Positions 1-8,106 of a DNA stretch of 64,000 nt are shown one piece after another. Position numbers and translations under genes: made by a program. This DNA comes from Paraburkholderia guartelaensis (GTDB lineage Bacteria > Pseudomonadota > Gammaproteobacteria > Burkholderiales > Burkholderiaceae). Every line of letters starts with the position of its first letter. Positions within the stretch are counted from its first letter, which is position 1. The stretch spans positions 1-64,000 of the forward strand of contig NZ_SMOD01000023.1 in assembly GCF_004353905.1 (NCBI RefSeq), read 5' to 3'. Under the pieces are notes generated by a model. The model made no database searches. It saw nothing but the letters and a program-made list of their open reading frames with translations, and was not told the origin of the DNA.

Positions 1-160
1 GCACCGTGGGGGAATTTGCCTGCGCCGCCGCGAATTGCTCCTGGTACTTACGGATCGTCTTCCGGTCAACGCCCGTAATCCGGGCGATCTCCCGCTGACG
101 TTTGCCCGCTGCGACGAGCGTGGCGATGGTTGTTTGCAGATGCGGCTTCAAGACATTCAC
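1..160 (-). CDS. istA: IstA-type IS21 transposase, N-terminus (partial)
   Basis: This is the start of an IS21 transposase reading off the left edge. Translation from a GTG at 160 gives VNVLKPHLQTTIATLVAAGK, then a helix-turn-helix rich in basic residues (REIARITGVDRKTIRKYQEQ). That N-terminal DNA-binding domain is characteristic of IstA, which binds the terminal repeats seen just upstream. About 53 residues are visible. The integrase core with its DDE triad and the partner gene istB would lie outside the window. The family call is firm; whether the element is intact cannot be judged. Confidence 0.75.
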   Translation of the reverse strand, partial: MNVLKPHLQTTIATLVAAGKRQREIARITGVDRKTIRKYQEQFAAAQANSPTV

Positions 161-290
161 TCCAACAACCCCTCTTCTTCATTCGAGGGGTGCAAGGTAA
201 CGTCCTGCCAGACCGCGCCAGCATCATGCTCCGCGTGTCTCTAGGTGGGGGATTTTGAGGTGCCCACAGGTGGGGGAATTTGCCCGCCCA
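1..290 (-). mobile_element. IS21-family element, istA-proximal end (partial)
   Basis: This is the upstream end of an IS21-like insertion sequence that continues beyond the left edge of the window. Two copies of a GGTGGGGGAWTTTG motif lie at about 244-257 and 270-283, the multiple terminal repeats typical of IS21 ends. A third copy (5-17) is inside the transposase gene. Read on the minus strand the element would begin TGGGCGGGC at about 290, with the expected terminal TG. Host coding sequence resumes immediately to the right. The other end and the target duplication are not visible. Confidence 0.75.
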
Positions 291-494
291 TCGGGGCGCA
301 TGTGGGGCTTTCCGTTCACGAGCGTGCTGGGCGCGCTGCTGATGCTCGGCATTCTGGCCGGCACGGCCTTTACGCGTGAATTCCGCATGACGCTGGCCTA
401 CGGCCTCGCGTTTCTCGCGGTGCTCGTCGTGGTGTATGCGCTCTGGTATCGCCGGCGTCCCGGCGCGGCGCAGCGAACCGAAGCTTCCGTCTAA
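291..494 (+). pseudogene. Amino-acid permease (APC family), C-terminal fragment cut by IS21
   Basis: The reading frame that stops at 494 encodes a permease C-terminus. It has the motif RMWGFPFTS, two hydrophobic helices (about GALLMLGILAGTAF and YGLAFLAVLVVVYALW) and a basic tail. This matches the last two membrane spans of GABA/proline-type amino-acid permeases. The apparent start at 255 lies inside the IS21 terminal repeats, so that ORF is chimeric. About 65 host residues of a normal 450-470 remain, so the gene is presumably inactive. Exact substrate cannot be told from this fragment. Confidence 0.7.
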
Positions 495-498
495 ACGC

Positions 499-526
499 AA
501 AAAAGCACGCCAGCGCGTGCTTTTTT
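499..526. terminator. Bidirectional rho-independent terminator
   Basis: A perfect 12-bp stem (AAAAAAGCACGC at 499-510 with GCGTGCTTTTTT at 515-526) has a 4-nt loop. It lies between the convergent permease remnant and dut, with a T tract on both strands. Confidence 0.9.
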
Positions 527-548
527 GTTGCCGGCGCAACCGCCTGAG

Positions 549-995
549 TCAGTGCTTGCCCGTGCTGCCGAAGCCGCCCGCGCCGCGCTCGCTCGCCTCG
601 AAGTCGTCGACGATGTTGAACTGCGCCTGCACGACCGGCACGATCACGAGCTGCGCGAGGCGCTCCAGCGGGTTGAGCGTGAAGGTGGTGTGGCCGCGGT
701 TCCAGGTCGAAATCATCAGTTCGCCCTGGTAGTCCGAGTCGATCAGGCCGACCAGATTGCCGAGCACGATGCCGTGCTTGTGGCCAAGGCCCGAGCGCGG
801 CAGGATCAGCGCCGCGTAGCCCGGATCGGCCACGTGGATGGCGAGGCCCGTCGGCACGAGCTTCGTTTCGCCCGGTTCGAGCGTGATCGGCGCGTCGAGG
901 CACGCGCGCAGGTCGAGGCCGGCGCTGCCCGGCGTGGCGTAATGGGGCAGCTGGTCGCGCATGCGCTCGTTCAGGATCTTGATGTCGATTTTCAT
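549..995 (-). CDS. dut: dUTP diphosphatase
   Basis: Hydrolyses dUTP to dUMP and pyrophosphate. This keeps uracil out of DNA and supplies dUMP for thymidylate synthesis. The 148 residues carry the trimeric dUTPase motifs in order: PGSAGLDLRA (22-31), PRSGLG (66-71), GNLVGLIDSDYQGEL (79-93, with the catalytic Asp) and the Gly-rich C-terminal GAGGFGSTG that closes over the active site. Length matches the bacterial family (about 148-152). The next gene upstream on the same strand, the flavin oxidoreductase, starts 32 nt away, so dut may be the distal gene of a minus-strand unit with coaBC. No fault is visible. Confidence 0.97.
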   Translation of the reverse strand: MKIDIKILNERMRDQLPHYATPGSAGLDLRACLDAPITLEPGETKLVPTGLAIHVADPGYAALILPRSGLGHKHGIVLGNLVGLIDSDYQGELMISTWNRGHTTFTLNPLERLAQLVIVPVVQAQFNIVDDFEASERGAGGFGSTGKH

Positions 996-1027
996 GAAGT
1001 CAGGGTGAGGGGGCGGTGGTGGATCGC

Positions 1028-2032
1028 TCAGGCGCGAGGCAGCTGGAACGCCTCGGCGAGCAGTTCATAAGAGCGCAGACGAGCCTTGTAGCTGCCCGCA
1101 ACGGTCAGCACGATCAGTTCGTCGGCGCGAAAGTTGTCCTTGATGGCGAGAAGGCGCTCGGTAACGCTCTCGGGCGTACCGATGACGCTGCGCGGCTTCT
1201 CGCGGTCGATCACGATCTGTTCGCGCTCGCCGTATTCCTGCGCGCGCCCTTGCTCGAGGCTCGGGATCGGCGCGTTCAGGCCGTAGGCCATCTGCACGCG
1301 GCGCAGGTCGACGGCCTTTTCGAGGTCGGCGGCCTCGGCTTCGGTGTCGGCGCAGATCGCGAACACGGCGCACGCCAGATACGGCTTCGCTTCGTGGCCA
1401 GGCTTGAAGCGGTCGAGATAGGCCTCGGCGACCAGATGCCCGAAGTGCGCGTTGATGAAGTGCGCGAACGAGAAGCGCAGCCCGAGCTGCGCGGCGAGGT
1501 TGCCGCCGAAGTCGCTCGAACCGAGCACCCAGAGTTGCGGGCGCGTCTGGATCTGCGGCTGCAGCACGACGCCGTGCGCGAGGTGGTCGGCGGGGAGTTT
1601 GCCGTCCATGAGGCCGACGAGATCCTGCACCTGCTGCGGGAACTGGTCGCCGCGGTTGTACGTGCCCGCGGCCACGGCCTGGGCCGTGCGCATGTCGCCG
1701 CCCGGCGCACGCCCGACACCGAGATCGACGCGCCCCGGAAAGAGCGCTTCGAGCATCATGAACTGCTCGGCGACCTTGAAGGCGCTGTAATAGGGCAGCA
1801 TGATGCCGCCCGAACCGATGCGGATGCGTTTCGTGACGCTGCCCAAACGCGCGAGCATGACTTCGGGGCAGGGGTTGCACACGCCCAGCAGGCCGTGATG
1901 CTCGGCGCACCAGTAGCGCGTGTAGCCAAGGTCGTCGGCGAGCTGTGCCAGCTCGATGGTGGCGGCGATGGCGTCGGCCGCGCTGTGCCCGGCGATGACG
2001 GGCGACTGGTCGAGTACGGAAAGCAGTGTCAT
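1028..2032 (-). CDS. LLM-class flavin-dependent oxidoreductase (MsnO8-like)
   Basis: A luciferase-like monooxygenase family protein of 334 residues. The family uses reduced FMN or F420 in a TIM-barrel fold. Burkholderia members group with the MsnO8-like 'group 1' enzymes, whose substrates are mostly unknown. Visible features are the early SVLDQSPV strand, EHHG (about residue 45) and the GGIMLPYYS and PGRVDLGVGRAPGGD blocks of this subgroup. I chose ATG 2032 (MTLLSVLDQ) because the frame open to 2224 carries only low-complexity Arg-rich sequence. It lies between dut and coaBC on the same strand. Physiological substrate unknown. Confidence 0.85.
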   Translation of the reverse strand: MTLLSVLDQSPVIAGHSAADAIAATIELAQLADDLGYTRYWCAEHHGLLGVCNPCPEVMLARLGSVTKRIRIGSGGIMLPYYSAFKVAEQFMMLEALFPGRVDLGVGRAPGGDMRTAQAVAAGTYNRGDQFPQQVQDLVGLMDGKLPADHLAHGVVLQPQIQTRPQLWVLGSSDFGGNLAAQLGLRFSFAHFINAHFGHLVAEAYLDRFKPGHEAKPYLACAVFAICADTEAEAADLEKAVDLRRVQMAYGLNAPIPSLEQGRAQEYGEREQIVIDREKPRSVIGTPESVTERLLAIKDNFRADELIVLTVAGSYKARLRSYELLAEAFQLPRA

Positions 2033-2099
2033 GGCAGTACTGCTCCTTGCCTGTGTTCGCGGCGCCGCACGCCGGCACACGGGTGCGCCGGCGCGAGCG

Positions 2100-3329
2100 T
2101 CACGAGATGATGCTCGGGTCCGGCAGACGCCGCGCGATTTCGGCGACGAGCGTCTGCGCGAGCGCCTGCTTGGCCGCGCGCGGCAGCGGCTTGCGGCCGC
2201 TCGCCTCGAACAGCACGACTTCATTGTCGTCCTGACCGAAGGTGAGCGGGCCGAGATTGCCGATCAACAGCGGCACCTTCTTGCGCGCGCGCTTTTCTTC
2301 GCCGTGCACCTCGAGGTCGCCGCTTTCGGCGGCGAAGCCCACGCAGTACGGCGGATTCGGCAAGGCGGCGACCGAGGCAAGGATGTCCGGGTTCTCGACG
2401 AACGCGAACGTCGGCATGCGGTGCTCGGCGGTCTTCTTGATCTTGTGCTCGGCGACATGGTCGACGCGCCAGTCGGCCACGGCCGCCACGCCGATGAAGA
2501 CATCGGCATCGGTCGCGGCGCGCATGACCGCGTCGTACATCTGCTGGGCGGTCTGGACGTCTTCGCGATACACGCCCCACGGCGTTTCGAGCGCGACCGG
2601 GCCCGCGACCAGATGCACCTCGGCGCCTGCCTGCTGCGCGGCGCGCGCGAGTGCGAAACCCATCTTGCCGCTCGAGCGGTTGGTGATGCCGCGCACGGGA
2701 TCGAGCGGCTCGAAGGTCGGGCCGGCGGTGATCAGGAGCTTGCGGCCCGCGAGCACTTTCGGCGCGAAGAACGAGACGATCGCCTCGTACACGGCCTCGG
2801 GTTCGAGCATGCGCCCGTCGCCGATCTCGCCGCACGCCTGCGGGCCGGAATCGGGGCCGAGCGTCTCGATGCCGTCCGCGCGCAGTTGCGCGACGTTGCG
2901 CTGCGTGGCCGGGTTTTGCCACATCTGCCGGTTCATCGCGGGCACGACCAGCAGCGGACAGTCGCGCGCCACGCACAGCGTGGAGAGCAGGTCGTCGGCG
3001 AAACCGTGGGCGAGCTTGGCGAGGAAGTCGGTCGAGGCGGGCGCGATCACGATGGCGTCCGCTTCCCGCGAGAGGTCGATGTGCGCCATGTTGTTGGGCA
3101 CGCGGCCGTCCCACTGGCTCGTGTAGACGGGGCGGCCCGAGAGCGCCTGCATCGTGACCGGCGTGATGAACTGCGTGGCCGCCTCGGTCATCACGACCTG
3201 CACGGTCGCGCCGGCCTTGGTCAGCAGGCGCGTGAGCTCGGCGATCTTGTAGCAGGCAATGCCGCCCGTCATGCCGAGCACGAGGTGGCGGCCGGCCAGT
3301 TCGCCTGGATTTGCAGCGGACGTGTTCAA
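2100..3329 (-). CDS. coaBC: Bifunctional phosphopantothenoylcysteine decarboxylase / phosphopantothenate-cysteine ligase
   Basis: Carries out two consecutive steps of coenzyme A synthesis. CTP-dependent ligation of cysteine to 4'-phosphopantothenate is done by the CoaB domain, and FMN-dependent decarboxylation by the CoaC domain. In 409 residues the N-terminal flavoprotein domain (to about 190) shows the nucleotide-binding GMTGGIACYK start, the MAHIDLSREAD block with the catalytic His, and PAMNRQMW. The CoaB half begins near ITAGPTFEPLDPVRGITN, and its KxKK-type CTP site (HKIKKT) is present. Length fits the bacterial fusion. It is transcribed toward the oxidoreductase and dut, a classic coaBC-dut neighbourhood. 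Confidence 0.97.
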   Translation of the reverse strand: MNTSAANPGELAGRHLVLGMTGGIACYKIAELTRLLTKAGATVQVVMTEAATQFITPVTMQALSGRPVYTSQWDGRVPNNMAHIDLSREADAIVIAPASTDFLAKLAHGFADDLLSTLCVARDCPLLVVPAMNRQMWQNPATQRNVAQLRADGIETLGPDSGPQACGEIGDGRMLEPEAVYEAIVSFFAPKVLAGRKLLITAGPTFEPLDPVRGITNRSSGKMGFALARAAQQAGAEVHLVAGPVALETPWGVYREDVQTAQQMYDAVMRAATDADVFIGVAAVADWRVDHVAEHKIKKTAEHRMPTFAFVENPDILASVAALPNPPYCVGFAAESGDLEVHGEEKRARKKVPLLIGNLGPLTFGQDDNEVVLFEASGRKPLPRAAKQALAQTLVAEIARRLPDPSIIS

Positions 3330-3414
3330 GTCACAGCTCCTTTGTCGACCGGAGTTGACGCTTTAGCGCCTGACTCCGGTTCCACGTAACGAAGTTGCGG
3401 TGCAGCCTGCACGC

Positions 3415-3930
3415 TCAGCGCGCGCCGCGCACGCGCCGCAGTTCGTCGAACACCAGCAGCACCGCGCCGATGCAGATCGCGCTATCGGCGAGGTTGAACG
3501 CCGGCCAGTGCCAGCCGCCCACGTGGAAATCGAGAAAGTCGATCACGTGGCCGTACAGCAGGCGGTCGATCACGTTGCCGAGTGCGCCGCCCATGATGAG
3601 CGCGAGCGCCGTGCAGAAGAGTTTCTGCGTGGCATGGCGCTTGAGCAGATAGCAGATCACGAGCGCCGCCACGACGCCGAGCGCCGTGAATGCCCAGCGC
3701 TGCCAGCCGCCTGCAGCCGACAGGAAGCTGAATGCCGCGCCCTTGTTGTAGACCAGCACGAGGTTGAAGAACGGCGTGATCACGCGGCCTTCGCCGTAGC
3801 TGAACACCTTGTTGATGGCGATTTTCGTGAGCTGATCGGCGAGGATCACGATGACCGCGACCCCCAGCCACGGCGCGAGCGTGCCGCCCGCGCCATTCGA
3901 CCTGGACTGCTTCGGCAGGGTTTTTGCCAT
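3415..3930 (-). CDS. lspA: Lipoprotein signal peptidase (signal peptidase II)
   Basis: An inner-membrane aspartyl protease that removes the signal peptide from diacylglyceryl-modified prolipoproteins. The 171-residue protein has four predicted membrane helices and the family motifs GGALGNVIDR and FNLADSAI, each carrying one catalytic Asp. An N-terminal Lys/Ser-rich extension precedes helix 1. Its ATG overlaps the ileS stop codon by one base (TAATG), so the two are translationally coupled. The ileS-lspA pairing is conserved across proteobacteria. Confidence 0.97.
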   Translation of the reverse strand: MAKTLPKQSRSNGAGGTLAPWLGVAVIVILADQLTKIAINKVFSYGEGRVITPFFNLVLVYNKGAAFSFLSAAGGWQRWAFTALGVVAALVICYLLKRHATQKLFCTALALIMGGALGNVIDRLLYGHVIDFLDFHVGGWHWPAFNLADSAICIGAVLLVFDELRRVRGAR

Positions 3931-6779
3931 TATGCCGCGCTCCGTTTTTCACCGTCACCGAACAGATTCGCAACGCAGCGGCCGCACAGGCCCGGATGCT
4001 CCGCGTTCGCGCCGACGTCCTCGCGGTAGTGCCAGCAGCGTTCGCACTTGAGGTACTTCGAGGTGACCACTTCGACGCCTTCCTCCGCTTCGCTATCCAC
4101 CTTCACGATTTCCGCCGCCGAGGTGATCAGCACGAATTTCAGGTCGTCGCCGAGCGAGGCGAGGGCGTCGTAGCGCGCGCCGCTCGCGAGAATGCGCACT
4201 TCGGCCTGCAGCGACGAGCCGATCTGGTTCGCCACACGCGCCTCTTCGAGCGCCTTCGTCACGTTGCCGCGCACTTCGCGCAGCAGCGTCCACTTGGCGA
4301 TCAGCTCCGGCGCGCCTTCGACGTCCGGGAAGGCGTGGAAGGTTTCGGTGAAGATGGTTTCGCTTTGCGGCTGGAACACCTTCCACGCTTCTTCGGCCGT
4401 GAACGACAGGAACGGCGCGAGGATGCGCAACAGGCTATGCGTGATGTGATGCAGGGCCGTTTGCGCGCCTCGGCGGGCCTTCGAGTCCGCTGCGCTCGTG
4501 TAGAGGCGGTCCTTCAGCACGTCGAGATAGAAGCCGCCCAGGTCTTCCGAGCAGAACGTCTGGAGCTTGGCCACAACCGGGTGGAACTCGTAGCGGTCGT
4601 AGTGGGCGAGCACGTCGTTTTGCAGCGTATGCGTGAGCGCGACGGCGTAGCGGTCGATCTCGAGCCATTCGCTTGCGGGCAGCGCGTGCTTCTCGAAGTC
4701 GAAGTCCGAGAGGTTCGAGAGCAGGAAGCGCAGCGTGTTGCGGATACGGCGATAGCCTTCCGTCACGCGCTTGAGGATCTCTTCCGAGATGGCCAGCTCG
4801 CCCGAGTAGTCGGTCGAGGCGATCCACAAACGGATGATTTCCGCGCCCAGACGGTTCGCCACTTCGTGCGGATCGACGCCGTTGCCGAGCGACTTCGACA
4901 TCTTGCGGCCTTCGCCGTCGACGGTGAAGCCGTGCGTGAGCAGCGCGTTATAGGGCGGGCGGCCGTCGAGCATCGAAGCCGTGAGCAGCGACGAGTGGAA
5001 CCAGCCGCGGTGCTGGTCCGAGCCTTCCAGGTACAGATCGGCCGGGAACTGGAGTTCATCCTTGTGCGAGCCGCGCAGCACGTGCCAGTGCGTCGTGCCC
5101 GAGTCGAACCACACGTCGAGCGTGTCGCGGTTCTTCTCGTACATGTTGGCGTCGTCGCCGAGCAGCTCGCGCGGGTCGAGCGTTTGCCACGCTTCGATGC
5201 CTTCCTTTTCCACGCGCTGCGCGACCTGTTCGAGCAGCTCCAGCGTGCGCGGATGCAGCTCGCCGGTTTCCTTGTGCACGAAGAACGCCATCGGCACGCC
5301 CCATTGGCGCTGGCGCGAGAGCGTCCAATCCGGGCGGTTGGCGATCATCGAATAGAGGCGCTGCTTGCCCCACGAGGGGTAGAACGCCGTCGCCTCGATG
5401 CCTTCGAGCGCCGTTTCGCGCAGCGTCTTGCCGCCGTCCTTGGGCGTCACGTCCATGCCCGCGAACCACTGCGAGGTGGCGCGGTAGATGATCGGCGTCT
5501 TGTGGCGCCAGCAGTGCATGTAGCTGTGCAGGTACTTCTCGCTGCGCAAGAGCGTGCCGGCGGCGTCGAGTGCGTCGACGATCTTCGGGTTCGCGGCCCA
5601 GATCGAGAGGCCGCCGAACAGCGGCAGCGATTCGATGTAGCGGCCATCGCCCATCACCGGGCTGATGATGTCCGAGTCGGCCATGCCGTGCGCCTTGCAC
5701 GACACGAAGTCTTCCACGCCGTAGGCCGGCGCCGAGTGCACGATGCCCGTGCCGGTGTCGGTCGTGACGTAGTCGCCGAGATAGATCGGCGAGGTGCGCT
5801 TGTAGCCCGGGTGCGCCGAGGCGAGCGGGTGATTGAAGCGCAGCAGCGAGAGCTTTTCGCCCTTCGTCGTGGCGACGATCTTGCCTTCGAGGCCGAACTC
5901 CTTCATGCACGCTTCCACGCGCTCGACGGCGAGGATCAGCAGGCCGCGTTGCGTGTCCACGAGTGCGTAGTCGATCTCCGGATGCACGTTGAGCGCCTGG
6001 TTCGACGGAATCGTCCAGGGCGTCGTGGTCCAGATCACGATGCCGCCTTCCTCGCGCGGCAGCGCGGGCAGGCCGAACGCGGCCGCCGTTTCGGCGGGTT
6101 GCGCGAACGTGAACAGCACGTCGATGGTCGGGTCGGTCTTGTCCTTGTACTCGACTTCGGCCTCAGCGAGCGCCGAGCCGCAGTCGAAGCACCAGTTCAC
6201 GGGCTTGAGACCCCGGAACACATAACCCTTCTCGATGATCTTCGCGAGTGCGCGGAGCTCGCCGGCCTCGTTCACGAAGTTCATCGTCTTGTACGGGTTG
6301 TTCCAGTCGCCGAGCACGCCCAGGCGCTTGAAGCCCTTCTTTTGCGTCTCGATCTGGCCGGCCGCGTACTCGCGCGCCTTCTGCATCACTTCCTGCGCGG
6401 GCAGCGACTTGCCGAACTGCTTTTCGATCTGGATTTCGATCGGCATGCCGTGGCAGTCCCAGCCCGGCACGTAGACCGCGTCGAAGCCCGCGAGATTGCG
6501 CGCCTTGACGATCATGTCCTTGAGGATCTTGTTCACCGCGTGGCCGAGGTGAATGTCGCCGTTCGCATACGGCGGGCCGTCGTGCAGGATGAACTTCTTG
6601 CGGCCCTTCGAAGCCGCGCGGATCTTCTCGTAGACCTGGTTCTCTTCCCATTCCTTGACCCATTGCGGCTCGCGCTTGGGCAGGTCGCCGCGCATCGGGA
6701 ACGGGGTGTCGAGCAGATTGACGGGATATTTGGATTCGGTCTTCTGCGGCTTGCCGGAGGATGCTTTCTTGTCGCTCAT
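3930..6779 (-). CDS. ileS: Isoleucyl-tRNA synthetase
   Basis: Class I aminoacyl-tRNA synthetase charging tRNA-Ile, with editing of misactivated valine. The 949 residues match the bacterial length. The HIGH signature is HLGH (77-80, within PPYANGDIHLGH), and KMSKS lies near residue 625 (GRKMSKSLGNG). The editing insert lies between them (TTTPWTIPSNQALN block). The C-terminal zinc-binding CERCWHY...CGRC module (about 903-935) is intact, which marks the standard bacterial enzyme. It leads the ileS-lspA pair. The 141 bases to ribF upstream hold no gene and probably its promoter. Confidence 0.98.
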   Translation of the reverse strand: MSDKKASSGKPQKTESKYPVNLLDTPFPMRGDLPKREPQWVKEWEENQVYEKIRAASKGRKKFILHDGPPYANGDIHLGHAVNKILKDMIVKARNLAGFDAVYVPGWDCHGMPIEIQIEKQFGKSLPAQEVMQKAREYAAGQIETQKKGFKRLGVLGDWNNPYKTMNFVNEAGELRALAKIIEKGYVFRGLKPVNWCFDCGSALAEAEVEYKDKTDPTIDVLFTFAQPAETAAAFGLPALPREEGGIVIWTTTPWTIPSNQALNVHPEIDYALVDTQRGLLILAVERVEACMKEFGLEGKIVATTKGEKLSLLRFNHPLASAHPGYKRTSPIYLGDYVTTDTGTGIVHSAPAYGVEDFVSCKAHGMADSDIISPVMGDGRYIESLPLFGGLSIWAANPKIVDALDAAGTLLRSEKYLHSYMHCWRHKTPIIYRATSQWFAGMDVTPKDGGKTLRETALEGIEATAFYPSWGKQRLYSMIANRPDWTLSRQRQWGVPMAFFVHKETGELHPRTLELLEQVAQRVEKEGIEAWQTLDPRELLGDDANMYEKNRDTLDVWFDSGTTHWHVLRGSHKDELQFPADLYLEGSDQHRGWFHSSLLTASMLDGRPPYNALLTHGFTVDGEGRKMSKSLGNGVDPHEVANRLGAEIIRLWIASTDYSGELAISEEILKRVTEGYRRIRNTLRFLLSNLSDFDFEKHALPASEWLEIDRYAVALTHTLQNDVLAHYDRYEFHPVVAKLQTFCSEDLGGFYLDVLKDRLYTSAADSKARRGAQTALHHITHSLLRILAPFLSFTAEEAWKVFQPQSETIFTETFHAFPDVEGAPELIAKWTLLREVRGNVTKALEEARVANQIGSSLQAEVRILASGARYDALASLGDDLKFVLITSAAEIVKVDSEAEEGVEVVTSKYLKCERCWHYREDVGANAEHPGLCGRCVANLFGDGEKRSAA

Positions 6780-6920
6780 GGTGAGATCACGTGGAATTCG
6801 GGGGATGCATGGCGTCAGCGTTGCGGCCGATGCCGCGCAACCGTCGCCTCGGGCGCTGCATGCCGTGCTTTGAGCACGCGGCGCCTGGGGGCGGGGCAGC
6901 CCGCGTATGCGGGCCGCGGG

Positions 6921-7916
6921 TCACCTAATTCGGTCGGTGGCCGAGGTGGCAAAGCCGGTGGATGCGCCGCCGGCCACGTTTGCGCCCGCGGCGGCGAACC
7001 ACGCGCGGGTGTTCGCCACGTCGCGAGCGATCGCGGCGGTGAGCGTTTCGAGGTCGGGAAACTTCTCCTCGTCACGCAGCTTCTTGAGAAACTCGACGCG
7101 CACGAGCTTGCCATAGGCGTCACCGTGCCAGTCGAGCAGATGCACTTCGAGCAACACGCGGCCCGAGTCGTCCACGGTCGGGCGCAGGCCGAGGCTCGCG
7201 ACGCCCGGCAGCGGATGGTCGGCAATGCCATGCACCATCACGACGAAGATACCCTTGAGCGCCGGCCGCTTGTGGCCGATCAGCAGGTTCATCGTCGGGA
7301 AGCCAAGGTCGCGCCCGAGCTTCAGGCCGTGCGTGACGTGCGCGCTGATGTGGTAGCCGCGACCCAGCGAAGCGCGCGCGGCATCGAGGTCGCCCGCGTG
7401 CAGTTGCGCACGCACGGCGGAGCTGGAAATGCGCACGCCCGAAGGATCGGCCACGGTCGCCATCTGCTCGACTTCGAAGCCGTGCTGCGCGCCCGCGGCC
7501 TGCAGCGAAGCGAAGTCGCCCGCGCGCTTCGCGCCGTAGCGGAAGTCGTCGCCGATCATCATCCAGCGCGCGTGCAGCCCGCCCACGATGATGCGCTCGA
7601 CGAACGCCTCGGGCGACTGGCTCGCAAACGTGTGGTTGAAATGCTCGACCACCACGCGGTCCACGCCGTTCTCGCGCAGCGCCTCGAGCTTGTCGCGCAG
7701 CATGGCGATGCGCGGCGGGGCGCTGGCCGGGTTGAAGAACTCGCGCGGATGCGGCTCGAAGGTCATCACGCAGACGGGCAGGCCGCGCGCGTCGGCTGCC
7801 GCGCGCACGCGCGCGAGCAATGCCTGATGCCCGCGGTGGACACCGTCGAAATTGCCGATGGTCAGCGCGCAGGGCGCGCGGCTCTCGGCATTGGGAAGAC
7901 CGCGGAAGACTCTCAC
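6921..7916 (-). CDS. ribF: Bifunctional riboflavin kinase / FAD synthetase
   Basis: Converts riboflavin to FMN and then to FAD. The N-terminal nucleotidyltransferase domain has GNFDGVHRGH (21-30), the HxGH-like ATP site of FAD synthetases. The C-terminal flavokinase domain begins near residue 190 and carries GRDLGFPTMNL. The 331-residue length is normal for RibF. The start (MRVFRG) lies 120 nt below a consensus minus-strand -10 (TATAAT, 8035-8040). It is upstream of ileS-lspA in the conserved ribF-ileS-lspA order. No FMN riboswitch is visible in the leader. Confidence 0.97.
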   Translation of the reverse strand: MRVFRGLPNAESRAPCALTIGNFDGVHRGHQALLARVRAAADARGLPVCVMTFEPHPREFFNPASAPPRIAMLRDKLEALRENGVDRVVVEHFNHTFASQSPEAFVERIIVGGLHARWMMIGDDFRYGAKRAGDFASLQAAGAQHGFEVEQMATVADPSGVRISSSAVRAQLHAGDLDAARASLGRGYHISAHVTHGLKLGRDLGFPTMNLLIGHKRPALKGIFVVMVHGIADHPLPGVASLGLRPTVDDSGRVLLEVHLLDWHGDAYGKLVRVEFLKKLRDEEKFPDLETLTAAIARDVANTRAWFAAAGANVAGGASTGFATSATDRIR

Positions 7917-8034
7917 GATAGCGGAACCTGGTGGAACCTCGAAAAGCGCGCTGGCGCAGCACGCGTGCTAATGATCGACTGCTGACCGGGTGACCTGGCC
8001 ACTCGCGGCCCCAAGGACCGCGACGAAACAGAAG

Positions 8035-8040
8035 ATTATA
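8035..8040 (-). promoter_or_regulatory. Putative ribF -10 element
   Basis: A perfect TATAAT on the minus strand lies 119 nt before the ribF ATG. No good -35 is visible at 16-18 nt, so this rests on the -10 alone. Confidence 0.5.
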
Positions 8041-8094
8041 AACGCACGAAGCGACGATCGCCGCCGCACGAGCGTTGAGCAGGCCCCCCGATGA

Positions 8095-8100
8095 TAAAAT
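8095..8100 (+). promoter_or_regulatory. Putative purN -10 element (leaderless mRNA)
   Basis: TAAAAT ends six bases before the purN ATG, so transcription would begin at or next to the A of the start codon. There is no Shine-Dalgarno sequence upstream of that ATG. Both facts fit a leaderless message. The -35 is weak (TTGAGC at 8075-8080 has too short a spacer). Confidence 0.5.
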
Positions 8101-8106
8101 CCGCGG

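Noticed and set aside
255..494. 79-codon ORF starting in the IS21 terminal repeats
   Set aside because: Its first residues come from IS sequence and the rest from a permease; it is a chimeric frame without a ribosome site, so I list the permease part as a pseudogene instead.
1016..2110. Long plus-strand frame opposite the LLM oxidoreductase
   Set aside because: Composition and lack of any motif mark it as an antisense shadow.
3924..7985. Plus-strand open frame of 1353 codons opposite ileS and ribF
   Set aside because: It is rich in Arg/Ala/Val/His/Glu as expected from antisense of high-GC genes, and ileS and ribF on the other strand have complete family motifs.
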